DNA of 60,608 nucleotides from Bacteroidota bacterium (lineage in GTDB: Bacteria; Bacteroidota; Bacteroidia; Chitinophagales; UBA8649): the NCBI GenBank assembly GCA_002862745.1, contig PKDX01000011.1:1-60608 (forward strand). Direction: 5' to 3'. A program made the translations under genes and the position numbers. The first letter of the stretch is position 1. Every line of letters starts with the position of its first letter. The notes under the pieces are model-generated. The model made no database searches. It saw nothing but the letters and a program-made list of their open reading frames with translations, and was not told the DNA's origin. Below, piece after piece: positions 1 to 8,145 of this stretch.

Positions 1-1
1 C

Positions 2-223
2 AACGACACGGTGCTGCACATCGCAAACCCTAACCTACCTTTTGGAGGAATGAATACCTCAGGCATAGGAAAAAGCCATGGTCACCACGGCTTCCTTGAC
101 TTTAGTAATGAACGAAGTGTTTTCGAACAGCGCAGCCTATTAAGCTCAGCAAGCCTTACGTATCCCCCCTATACCAAATGGACCCAACGGCTTATTCGGT
201 TTATCACACGTTGGTTAAGCTAA
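2..223 (+). CDS. aldehyde dehydrogenase, C-terminal fragment (5' end outside window)
   Basis: Only the last 73 codons are present; the reading frame is open to the left edge. The segment NPNLPFGGMNTSGIGKSHG, followed by a GF..FSNERSVF block, is the conserved C-terminal end of NAD(P)-dependent aldehyde dehydrogenases, which oxidise aldehydes to carboxylic acids. The catalytic Cys and Glu lie upstream and cannot be checked. The arrangement HG-GF--FS--RSV and the hydrophobic, basic tail (TQRLIRFITRWLS) look most like class-3 (fatty aldehyde) enzymes, whose tails can bind membranes; that subclass is an inference. The gene converges on the RadC-like gene and overlaps its end by 9 nt. Confidence 0.85.
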   Translation, partial: NDTVLHIANPNLPFGGMNTSGIGKSHGHHGFLDFSNERSVFEQRSLLSSASLTYPPYTKWTQRLIRFITRWLS

Positions 224-790
224 ATCACCTTCCTCAGCAAAACTGTAGTACGTATTGGGTCCTATAATCAAATGGTCCAAGACACATATACCTAGCATGT
301 GGGCTAACTCTACAACCCGTTCGGTTAATTTAAAATCCTCTTGGCTGGGGCGCAACACGCCGCTTGGGTGATTGTGTGCCACAATAATGGACTCACTTGG
401 GTATGCAATAGCCGGCTTAAACAAAAGTCTCAAATCAACCATTGCTGAACTAATGCCTCCACGCGCTATTTCATGAATTCCTTGTATATGATGTGCTCGA
501 TTGAGGTACATCACAACAAATACTTCCTGCTCGAGCAATTCGAACTTGGAGCTGAGCGTCATATAAGCTGATTGGCTCGAGGTAATTACTGAACACTGGT
601 TGGCATGCCAAAAATTTCTTCGACCCAAAACATAGGCCGCATGAATTTTACGCCTGTCCTCACTGAGTTCGAGCGGATTATGGAGCTGATTAAAAAATTC
701 CTTTTCGTCAATACCAAGCCATCTCAAAAGCTGGCGATTACTTACGGCATTCCAAGCATAAAATGATGCCCCTGAAGACGATTGTGTCAT
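215..790 (-). CDS. RadC-like JAB/MPN-domain protein with a short N-terminus
   Basis: A 191-residue protein whose C-terminal two thirds is a RadC-type JAB metalloprotease-like domain: the HNHPSG motif is followed by SQED, giving the zinc site H-x-H-x(n)-D. RadC family members are usually about 220-230 residues, with an N-terminal UPF0758 helix-hairpin-helix part. Here that part is short and diverged, although a remnant can be traced (LLRWLGI...AAYVLGRRN). RadC has no firmly established biochemical role; the old DNA-repair assignment was withdrawn. The start codon overlaps the stop of the upstream T9SS cargo gene as ATGA, so the two are probably translationally coupled. That pairing is odd, because one product is cytoplasmic and the other secreted. 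Confidence 0.85.
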   Translation of the reverse strand: MTQSSSGASFYAWNAVSNRQLLRWLGIDEKEFFNQLHNPLELSEDRRKIHAAYVLGRRNFWHANQCSVITSSQSAYMTLSSKFELLEQEVFVVMYLNRAHHIQGIHEIARGGISSAMVDLRLLFKPAIAYPSESIIVAHNHPSGVLRPSQEDFKLTERVVELAHMLGICVLDHLIIGPNTYYSFAEEGDLA

Positions 791-2844
791 TCATGCAATT
801 TCAGCAAAGGAATTGTTTCTGTGGTTGTAGAATAATAAAGGATAAGTACAGAAAACTCATTGTGTATGGCTTCTGTCGGAATGGAGGCCGAAGCACTACT
901 CCTTCCCTCTTGATATATGACTTGACCCAAAGAATTCACTATTTCTAGTTTTATCCATGGCTGAGAGGCGTTAACTTGCCATACATTGTCCGATGGGTTG
1001 GGATATACCTGAATGCTCGGGCGATCTATCTCCGAAAGACCTGTTGTTGTCTGCTTTTCAACAACGCGCAAAGTGTCTGGAAGAAAACAGCCTGACTCCA
1101 AGGTTCCATTGAGAAACTGTATATAGGTTTCCTGAAAGCCCAAAGGAATAAGCAATTCCTGACTACTAGCTTTTTTGACCACCTCATCTGGCGTAACAAT
1201 TACAATTTCGGCAAAAACTCCTGAACCAGATACTTGACTTGTGGAATTCTGCGATAAGGCAAAGTCCAATTGCCCCTCGAGTGGATCTCTTCGCTGAATA
1301 GATAGGGTGGAGACCCCTTCTTCGCCGAACCAACTTGCGGGAAAGGAAGCCGTTAAACTGTCCTCGTTTACAAGCGTCGAGGTATCTAAGTCAAGCTCTA
1401 AGGCCACACCAGATGCCGCCTGTGAAGGAAGATCTAGGCTAATTCCTATGGTTACTGAGTCTCCAAAAAAGACCGAATCAGGCATTACAAAATAGAATTC
1501 ATAGGGACAGTTTTGCTGCCCGGATGCTGATTTTTCACTATTATGTTCAGCTCGGTAATTCTGCAAGAATGCTTGGACATCAGCAGAATCAATTACCCCA
1601 TTTCCATTGCAGTCGGCGTTTTTCAGATTAATACTCGTAATGGTGGTATCCAACCAATCCGAAGAGGCATATCCTACCCAGTCAATGTTTTGATCCAATG
1701 GGCTTCGCAAATCCCCGGTAACGGAAAAGCTTGGGGCAAAACTCAAAAAGTCCACGAAGTTTACATCACCATCTCGATTAACATCACCGGCAAAAACCAG
1801 GCCATCTACTGTGGGTGTGGCATGAAGGTGTCTAATAGTAGTCGGTATGGCTTGTGCTGTTAGTTTACGACTAACTACATCATCTAATCGGTAGCTGTAT
1901 AGTGTAGTTTGCTCATTAACTTGACCCAGGTTGGTTACAAGCTGGAAAAAAAGAATATTGTCTTCGGTGGATAAGGCCGCCGCATTTTTGGGTATTGATA
2001 TAACGGTTGGCGCCGGCACGGTATCCGGGATATTGTATTCCAAGATTTGATTTCCCAACGTGTCCATACTGAAAATCACCACCTCTCCCGATGCTTTTTG
2101 ACCAACACCAATAAGCCTATCAACCGAATCATGGTAGAACATTTCGGCTTGGGTAAAATAAATTGGATTGGGGATAGTGACTTGGTTGGTGAAAAAGTTG
2201 TTCGCATCAAATGAAGACAAGTATGGTATCACTACAGAACCCAAGGTGGTCGTATCATAATAATAAAAGTAGGCTTTGTCATTTTCAGCACTGTATGCTG
2301 TCGCCCTTGTTGGAATCGGATCAAAACAATTTAAGGGTACACTCTGAGGCCCCGGAATTAGTTGGTTTTGGTTGTTGTAGGAGAGGGTATTGAATGAATC
2401 CGCACTAAGACATAATAAATTATCATTGTTTTGTGAGTAAAAGAACTCATCATAAGAAAACAAAACAGGGATTGTCAAATAGCTCGTTAGCCCTGTTTGA
2501 AGAGAAGGAATGGCTACTTTATAGTTCTGCGAATTGGACTGATTGCTTAAGAAAACATAAGCATCACAGGAGGCATTCGATCCGAGTGTTCGGGCTGGAT
2601 AGAAAATTCCACGATTATTTATTGAACTTGCTAAGGCAAGGGTATCTAGCCCAGGTATATTTTGAAGAAACAGGTTTCCATTATGAGCATCTACAGAATA
2701 ATAACCTGCAGGAATGCTGTTTCCTGTATCTACAAATCCTCCAAGAGGGATTCTGTTTTCGAAATATTCAGTCTGCGCTCTTCCAGTTGAAAGGGCAGAA
2801 ACCCATAGGGCAACACTAATACAGAATATGAAAGAATAACGCAT
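787..2844 (-). CDS. secreted T9SS cargo protein with dockerin-like repeats and a type A sorting domain
   Basis: This 685-residue protein starts with a clear signal peptide (about residues 1-24, ending GRAQ). The first 350 residues or so resemble a repetitive, propeller-like surface domain, rich in Asn, Ser and Tyr, but I cannot assign a family. Two calcium-loop segments follow: GDVNRDGDVNFVDF near residue 355 and DCNGNGVIDSADVQAF near residue 410. Both fit the D-x-N-x-D-G dockerin/EF-hand loop. A cohesin-like beta domain may follow. The last 80 residues (VYPNPSDNVWQV ... to the C-terminus) form the Por-secretion type A sorting domain, which directs cargo through the type IX system to the cell surface. 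No enzyme motif was seen. The partner bound by the dockerin-like loops is unknown, and they may simply bind calcium. Confidence 0.85.
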   Translation of the reverse strand: MRYSFIFCISVALWVSALSTGRAQTEYFENRIPLGGFVDTGNSIPAGYYSVDAHNGNLFLQNIPGLDTLALASSINNRGIFYPARTLGSNASCDAYVFLSNQSNSQNYKVAIPSLQTGLTSYLTIPVLFSYDEFFYSQNNDNLLCLSADSFNTLSYNNQNQLIPGPQSVPLNCFDPIPTRATAYSAENDKAYFYYYDTTTLGSVVIPYLSSFDANNFFTNQVTIPNPIYFTQAEMFYHDSVDRLIGVGQKASGEVVIFSMDTLGNQILEYNIPDTVPAPTVISIPKNAAALSTEDNILFFQLVTNLGQVNEQTTLYSYRLDDVVSRKLTAQAIPTTIRHLHATPTVDGLVFAGDVNRDGDVNFVDFLSFAPSFSVTGDLRSPLDQNIDWVGYASSDWLDTTITSINLKNADCNGNGVIDSADVQAFLQNYRAEHNSEKSASGQQNCPYEFYFVMPDSVFFGDSVTIGISLDLPSQAASGVALELDLDTSTLVNEDSLTASFPASWFGEEGVSTLSIQRRDPLEGQLDFALSQNSTSQVSGSGVFAEIVIVTPDEVVKKASSQELLIPLGFQETYIQFLNGTLESGCFLPDTLRVVEKQTTTGLSEIDRPSIQVYPNPSDNVWQVNASQPWIKLEIVNSLGQVIYQEGRSSASASIPTEAIHNEFSVLILYYSTTTETIPLLKLHE

Positions 2845-2973
2845 ATATCCAATGTACGGAAGAAGCTAAAGATTATTACTTACAGGGCTTACAAATAATA
2901 AAATTTGTGAGCATCATATTAATCTTATTTTGTAGTTTTCTGCTGATATTCAACTATATATAAAATAATTTGT

Positions 2974-4464
2974 GTGGAAAATTCGAAGCTATTTAATGTA
3001 TACAGTAGCCTTAACAAGCAAGAAGCGAAGCGGTTTTATCGAATGGTTCAAAGCTCGTATCAAAAAGAGCATCGAATCCTGCGACTAACGAGTTATATGA
3101 TAAAGCACCATGGCCAATGGGGCAAAACGAAATATTGGAAAAAAGACAAAATCTATCATGCTGTCTTTGGTAAGGACACCCCGTACAACGACTTAAAACT
3201 TCGAGAAACATATTCCGGGCTGTATGCTGAGCTCAAGCGCTTTATCATGCAAGAGGAGCTAAAGTCGGATGATTTCTTTGCTCAACTTTATCTTGTTCGA
3301 AGCCTGAGAAAACGAAAGGCTAATAAGGCCTATAATGCTGAACGGGGGAAGCTCCAAGAGCGGCTCAAACAACATGGAGCACAAGACGCGGAATTTTATC
3401 AAAAGAGTTTTCTAGTCGCAAAAGAAGATCGATTACATCACGGGCAGCAACAGCTTCGCGTATTTGACAAAGCATTACAAGAAATGTTAGACGCATTAGA
3501 TGCCTTCTATTTTTCGCTCAAGCTTAGAGAAAGTTGTGAGATGCTCAATCTTGAGCGTATCCAGGGAAAAGAATACAAAAGGCCCTTTCTCGATGACTTG
3601 GTTGCCCTCTTAGAGCGCGAAAATTCTGAACAAGGATTATCGTCATCAGTAGAAGTTTATTTGACTGTTTATCGATCCTTAACCGAGGGGGATGAGGTCT
3701 ATTTTGATCGCATGGAAGGGCATTTAGAGCGACTAGAGGGCGTCTTTACTGAATCCGAAAGACGCGGAGTCTTTACCTACATGCTCAATTTTTGTATTTC
3801 TAAAGTAAACCAGGGTCAACAGGCCTATTATCCCAAGCTGCTCGATTTGTATTTACTGGGCGTTGATAAGGGGCTAATTCTTGACCAAGATAGCCTACAC
3901 CACAATCACTATAAATCGATGGTAACCATTGCCATTCGTATGGAACGGTATGAATTGGCCGAGTCCATCCTAGAAGACTATCGCCACTTGATTCATCCAA
4001 GTTGGCAAGAAAATGCATACTTCCTAAACCTGTCTGATATTCGGTTTGCCCAAAAAAATTATGACCTTGTCTTGGACACCTTAAATCGAGTTGAATTTAC
4101 CGACGGACGGATGGCCGCTTCGGCCAAAAAGACTCAGCTTCAAACCTATTATCATCTCCGAGAGGAAACCAGTCTCCCCTATCTTATCAATGCCATAAAA
4201 ATCTTCATCAAGCGAAACAAGGAGCTTCCCGAGATGTACAAGGAATACTATCTGAATTTTGTGAAAGCCTTTCAACGCTTAGTCGACATAGACTGGAAAC
4301 AGGACTATGTGGGCCGCAAGAAACTCATTGAAAAAATGCATCAAATCCATGCCTATGTGGAAGATAATCCCATGTTTGATAAGGTTTGGTTGCGCAGTCA
4401 GATTGTTCGGTTGAATAACGAATTGAACCTGTCACTCAATTTTGATCGCTCAACGCCTTCCTAA
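2974..4464 (+). CDS. uncharacterised all-helical (TPR-like) protein
   Basis: A 496-residue protein without a signal peptide or membrane segment. The sequence is rich in Leu, Lys, Glu and Tyr and appears entirely helical. The second half has helix pairs reminiscent of tetratricopeptide units (for example RYELAESILEDYRHL, then SDIRFAQKNYDLVLDTLNRV), suggesting a scaffold that binds other proteins. I do not recognise a named family; it resembles proteins of unknown function found across Bacteroidota. The start is GTG at 2974; the first in-frame ATG lies well inside the conserved helical part, so GTG is preferred. It lies 35 nt upstream of kmo on the same strand and may share a transcript with it. 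The divergent upstream gap (2845-2973) is AT-rich with no convincing promoter match. Confidence 0.75.
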   Translation: MENSKLFNVYSSLNKQEAKRFYRMVQSSYQKEHRILRLTSYMIKHHGQWGKTKYWKKDKIYHAVFGKDTPYNDLKLRETYSGLYAELKRFIMQEELKSDDFFAQLYLVRSLRKRKANKAYNAERGKLQERLKQHGAQDAEFYQKSFLVAKEDRLHHGQQQLRVFDKALQEMLDALDAFYFSLKLRESCEMLNLERIQGKEYKRPFLDDLVALLERENSEQGLSSSVEVYLTVYRSLTEGDEVYFDRMEGHLERLEGVFTESERRGVFTYMLNFCISKVNQGQQAYYPKLLDLYLLGVDKGLILDQDSLHHNHYKSMVTIAIRMERYELAESILEDYRHLIHPSWQENAYFLNLSDIRFAQKNYDLVLDTLNRVEFTDGRMAASAKKTQLQTYYHLREETSLPYLINAIKIFIKRNKELPEMYKEYYLNFVKAFQRLVDIDWKQDYVGRKKLIEKMHQIHAYVEDNPMFDKVWLRSQIVRLNNELNLSLNFDRSTPS

Positions 4465-4499
4465 CGCATTGTTTCTTGTAGATTGCATAAACATTAACC

Positions 4500-5831
4500 A
4501 TGAGCATAGCAGGGAAACATTTTGCCATTATTGGTGCCGGAATTGTCGGAAGCGCATTGGCCCTATGGTTAAGTGGGCAGGGGGCAGTGGTGTCAATCTA
4601 TGAGCGGCGAAGGGCCCAAGCCTTTTTGAAGAGACCCACCATTCAAAAAAGAAACATCAATCTTGCCTTAAGCCACCGTGGGCTGAAAAGCCTTAATCTT
4701 CTTGGACTGAAGGACAAAATCATGCCCTTGTGCTGCCCTATGTTTGGAAGAAGAATTTATCCTTCGGCTGATAAAGCGCCGTTTTTCCAACCCTACGGGC
4801 TTCCCCACCAAGCCATTTATTCTGTGTCCCGATTTGACCTAAACCAAATGCTTCATAGCGCACTTGATAAGGCTAAATCCATTGAAATGCACTATAACAA
4901 CACGTTGAATACCGAGGAAAACGATCTGCTAGAAAAGTTAGAAGCCGAGTTCGATGGGATTTTCTGGTGTGATGGCATACACTCAAGTGGAAGAACTCTT
5001 CTTGAACGATTGGGCCACGTGAACACCACAGTAGATCGAGCCAATTACGGATACAGAGAAGTGCCGCTGCGCGGCCCCGTGATTAAAAGTAAAGAGGCGC
5101 AGGCTCTGCATATCTGGCCACGGGACAAAAGCATGCTCATTGCCCTCCCTCAAGCCGACGGCTACTATGCCGGCACCCTGTTTGCACCCTTTGAGGGGGC
5201 GGGCGGGCTCGATAGCACAACAACTCAAGGGGATTTCCAACACTCAATACAATCAACATACCTTGGAAAGGACTCTTCCTTTTCCCTCACAGATACCCCA
5301 TTGGCAAATCTCCCAGCCTCTTGGCTTAAATCCGTCGCTGTTGGCCCGTGGAATTATGGTAAACACCTCTTACTGGGCGATGCAGCACACGCCATTCTTC
5401 CTTTTTATGGTCAAGGAATGAACGCAGGACTAGAAGATGTCTACGTGTTGTCCGAAATAGCGGCCGACAACAAGAGCCCCGATGAAATATTTTCCGCTTT
5501 TTACAGCCGGCGTAAAATTGATGCAGATGCCATAAAGACCCTGGCGGAAAGAAACTATTGGAACATGAAAAATGGCACTGTAAATGATGAGCAGCTTTTG
5601 TATAAAAGGTTTGAGCAATTTCTTTTGACGCACTTTCCCAATGAATTTGAGGGACAATACCAACGCATAAGTTTTGGGGATGAGCCCTATCACAAAGCGC
5701 TTAGCAACGGTGATATAATCTTTGCCCAATGTCAAGCTTTCTTAAAAGATTTTGACCGGCCTGAGGATTGGAGTGTGCCAGAAGCAATGGCCGCGTGTAA
5801 ATCACTGTTATCCTCCTTCCATGCGGACTAA
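4500..5831 (+). CDS. kmo: kynurenine 3-monooxygenase (FAD-dependent)
   Basis: A 443-residue flavoprotein hydroxylase that converts L-kynurenine to 3-hydroxykynurenine using NADPH and O2, in tryptophan breakdown and de novo NAD synthesis. The N-terminal Rossmann motif is IGAGIVGSALALWL (residues 11-24). The family signature RNINLALSHRG (51-61) contributes to the substrate and flavin pocket. The second FAD motif, GDAAHAILPFYGQGMNAGLED (split here as GDAAHAILPF, 293-302, and YGQGMNAGLED), is nearly identical to KMO family members. The length is typical. The C-terminal membrane anchor of eukaryotic KMO is absent, as in other bacterial enzymes. The stop overlaps the likely recJ start by 11 nt. A probable tryptophan 2,3-dioxygenase start lies at the far end of the window. 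Confidence 0.93.
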   Translation: MSIAGKHFAIIGAGIVGSALALWLSGQGAVVSIYERRRAQAFLKRPTIQKRNINLALSHRGLKSLNLLGLKDKIMPLCCPMFGRRIYPSADKAPFFQPYGLPHQAIYSVSRFDLNQMLHSALDKAKSIEMHYNNTLNTEENDLLEKLEAEFDGIFWCDGIHSSGRTLLERLGHVNTTVDRANYGYREVPLRGPVIKSKEAQALHIWPRDKSMLIALPQADGYYAGTLFAPFEGAGGLDSTTTQGDFQHSIQSTYLGKDSSFSLTDTPLANLPASWLKSVAVGPWNYGKHLLLGDAAHAILPFYGQGMNAGLEDVYVLSEIAADNKSPDEIFSAFYSRRKIDADAIKTLAERNYWNMKNGTVNDEQLLYKRFEQFLLTHFPNEFEGQYQRISFGDEPYHKALSNGDIIFAQCQAFLKDFDRPEDWSVPEAMAACKSLLSSFHAD

Positions 5832-7491
5832 AACCTATTATGAGTCCAACAAAGAGGCAATTGATGCCTTGTCTCAGGCACTTAAAGTGAACACGGCCTA
5901 TGCTTGCTTAATGCACCAACGCAACATTGAATCGATCGAAGAGGCCAAACACTATTTAAACCCCGCAAAGGAAGATCTCAAAGATTTTTCCTTGTTAAAA
6001 AACAGTCATAAAGCGGCAGACTACTTGGAGCACCATATACAATCAAAGCACCGCATTATGTTGTATGGAGATTATGATGTCGACGGGACCTCGTCCATTG
6101 CATTGTTATATCAAGCCCTAAGACTTGTCCTAGACGAAGACTTGATAATAACCTATTTCCCTGATCGAAAGGAAGAGGGATATGGAATCTCTATCAAGGG
6201 AATTGAACACGCCATCAAAAACGACATATCGCTTGTTATTGCCGTCGATTGTGGAACAAAAGATTTTGATAGTGTTCAATTGGCACGCGATCATTCTATA
6301 CATGTTATTATCTGCGACCATCATGAGGTAGGAGAAGAAATTCCTAACGCGATTTACATCAATCCAAAACAACATGATTGTGAATATCCATTTACATCAT
6401 TAAGTGGGTGCGGGGTACTCTTCGGTATGCTAAACCATTGGGCAAAAACCTATCACCCAGAACTCGACATGTATCAATTTATCGATTATGTTGCTATTAG
6501 TATCACCTGCGACATGGTCGCACTTGAAGAAGATAACCGCGTACTTGCTAGCCTGGGGCTTGAGGCCATGAGGCAAGGAAACTTCTCCGCGCCTAATATC
6601 CCTCGACTTATTGGAGACCGCTACATTGACGAAGAGAGTCTCACATTCTACCTTGGGCCTAAGATTAACGCCGCTGGGCGGTTACAACGTGCCGATATGG
6701 CACTAGAAGCTTTGATAGGCGATGATGCTCGCCTCGTAGACCAGCTGGATAAAGAAAACTCAAAAAGGCGAAGCCTTACCCAATCGATGACAAAAGAGGC
6801 ATTGGCCCAAATTCATTCCGCTGAATATCCCTATTCGAACGCCTCCCTTGTGTGGCTTCCAAAAGGACACAGCGGGGTGGCCGGACTTGTTGCCTCACGA
6901 CTTGTTGAGGTTAATCAAAAACCTGCCATCATTCTATGCGGGGATAAAGAAGAGGCCACCGGCTCTGCAAGAAGCGCTGGAAATCTCAACCTGTATAATC
7001 TTATTCAGGAAAACGAGGACCACCTTCTGCGTTGGGGCGGTCATCATGCAGCAGCGGGAATGTCATTAAAAAAAGAATCCGTAAAGGCCTTCTTTTTATC
7101 CATAAATGACAGCATTGGTGAGGTATCCTTTGAGTTAGAAAAAACCAACATAGATTGTGCTGTTTCGTTTGCTTCACTCACCCCAACCTTTTGCCAAAAC
7201 CTTGTGCGATTCGGACCCTTTGGCATGGGAAATTCTTCGCCTGTCTTTTGCGCCGAAGGTATAACTCTCAGGACCAACGGGCTTCGAAGCCTCGGTTCCT
7301 CTGGCAGCCACTATCGCCTGACACTTTGTGATCCACAAGGCAATCAACGTGACGCTTTGTATTTTAATGCTCCCCGTAATCTTAAGGAAATTATCAGTGG
7401 TCCATTTTGCCTTGTCTTTGGCCTAAGGCCTAATCTTTGGAGAGGGGTGTTGTCTTGGGATATCGTGGTAAAGGAGATCTGGTCAGAATAA
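5821..7491 (+). CDS. recJ: single-stranded-DNA-specific exonuclease RecJ
   Basis: RecJ is a 5'-3' single-strand exonuclease used in recombination, mismatch and base-excision repair. All core motifs are present: DYDVDGTS (about residues 84-91) and VDCGTKDFD, then the DHH triplet (166-168) with HEVGE after it. In the DHHA1 part, GHSGVAGLVASRL, GSARS and GGHHAAAG (near 406) are present. About 556 residues is normal. I chose the ATG at 5821 over an upstream TTG at 5752, because the residues from MRTKTYYES onward match where RecJ proteins begin and the TTG lies well inside kmo. The 11-nt overlap with kmo indicates co-transcription. No defect is visible. Confidence 0.95.
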   Translation: MRTKTYYESNKEAIDALSQALKVNTAYACLMHQRNIESIEEAKHYLNPAKEDLKDFSLLKNSHKAADYLEHHIQSKHRIMLYGDYDVDGTSSIALLYQALRLVLDEDLIITYFPDRKEEGYGISIKGIEHAIKNDISLVIAVDCGTKDFDSVQLARDHSIHVIICDHHEVGEEIPNAIYINPKQHDCEYPFTSLSGCGVLFGMLNHWAKTYHPELDMYQFIDYVAISITCDMVALEEDNRVLASLGLEAMRQGNFSAPNIPRLIGDRYIDEESLTFYLGPKINAAGRLQRADMALEALIGDDARLVDQLDKENSKRRSLTQSMTKEALAQIHSAEYPYSNASLVWLPKGHSGVAGLVASRLVEVNQKPAIILCGDKEEATGSARSAGNLNLYNLIQENEDHLLRWGGHHAAAGMSLKKESVKAFFLSINDSIGEVSFELEKTNIDCAVSFASLTPTFCQNLVRFGPFGMGNSSPVFCAEGITLRTNGLRSLGSSGSHYRLTLCDPQGNQRDALYFNAPRNLKEIISGPFCLVFGLRPNLWRGVLSWDIVVKEIWSE

Positions 7492-7573
7492 TGATTATTG
7501 GCTCGTTGGAATTACCTTACACTGTACATATTGATTCCATATGCTTTCCTTGGATTATTGCGATATTCACAGT

Positions 7574-8110
7574 ATGAGTGAGGTAAAAGAGTTTGTTGTG
7601 CTTGTTGATGATCAGGATAATGTATTGGGCACCATGGAAAAAATGGACGCCCACAAAAAAGGATATCTACACAGGGCAATAAGCGTATTGCTTTTTGATA
7701 AAGACCACCGAATGCTCTTACAAAAACGAGCAAGCACTAAGTATCACTGGCCTAACATATGGAGCAATGCCGTCTGTAGCCACCCAAGACACAATGAGAC
7801 TTACGAGGCCGCAGCGCGCCGTAGGCTGCCCGAAGAACTTGGGATTACAGCAAACCTAGAATGGCAGTTTTCCTTCATTTATAAAGCTACCGACGAGGCA
7901 ACCGCATTGCATGAGCACGAATTAGACCATGTATTCTTTGGGCAAATTGACGAAACACCTTTTCATGTCAACCCCAACGAGGTCGACGCAGTTAAGTGGA
8001 TTGAACGGGAAGCCCTAGAAAATGATGTTGCCAATAACCCGGATCAATATTCTTTCTGGTTTAAAATCATTCTCCAAGAAATTAACCAACGAAATCTTTG
8101 GCCCTCCTAA
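7574..8110 (+). CDS. idi: isopentenyl-diphosphate delta-isomerase, type I
   Basis: This Nudix-fold enzyme interconverts isopentenyl diphosphate and dimethylallyl diphosphate, the C5 units of isoprenoid synthesis (it would feed the polyprenyl synthase at 51152). The key motifs are HRAISVLLF, LLQKRA, the catalytic-cysteine segment WSNAVCSHPR, the Nudix-like RRRLPEELGI, and the Glu-rich metal site HEHELDHVFFGQ. From the ATG at 7574 (MSEVKEFVVLVD) the protein has 178 residues, typical for type I enzymes; an upstream ATG at 7541 would add an unconserved 11-residue extension. The gene lies 82 nt after recJ and just before the glycosyltransferase, on the same strand. Confidence 0.93.
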   Translation: MSEVKEFVVLVDDQDNVLGTMEKMDAHKKGYLHRAISVLLFDKDHRMLLQKRASTKYHWPNIWSNAVCSHPRHNETYEAAARRRLPEELGITANLEWQFSFIYKATDEATALHEHELDHVFFGQIDETPFHVNPNEVDAVKWIEREALENDVANNPDQYSFWFKIILQEINQRNLWPS

Positions 8111-8145
8111 TGGAAGTTGTCGTTTCATCGTGAGCGTACCGTATT

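Noticed and set aside
1543-1863. 106-codon plus-strand open frame opposite the T9SS cargo gene
   Set aside because: It is antisense to a gene with clear signal and sorting domains, and its translation has no recognisable protein features.
5011-5026. CACGTG with flanking bases in kmo as parS
   Set aside because: Only the CACGTG core matches; the flanks differ on both sides.
5752-5820. Upstream TTG start giving RecJ an extra 23 residues
   Set aside because: The extension lies inside kmo and shows no RecJ similarity; the ATG at 5821 matches the family start.
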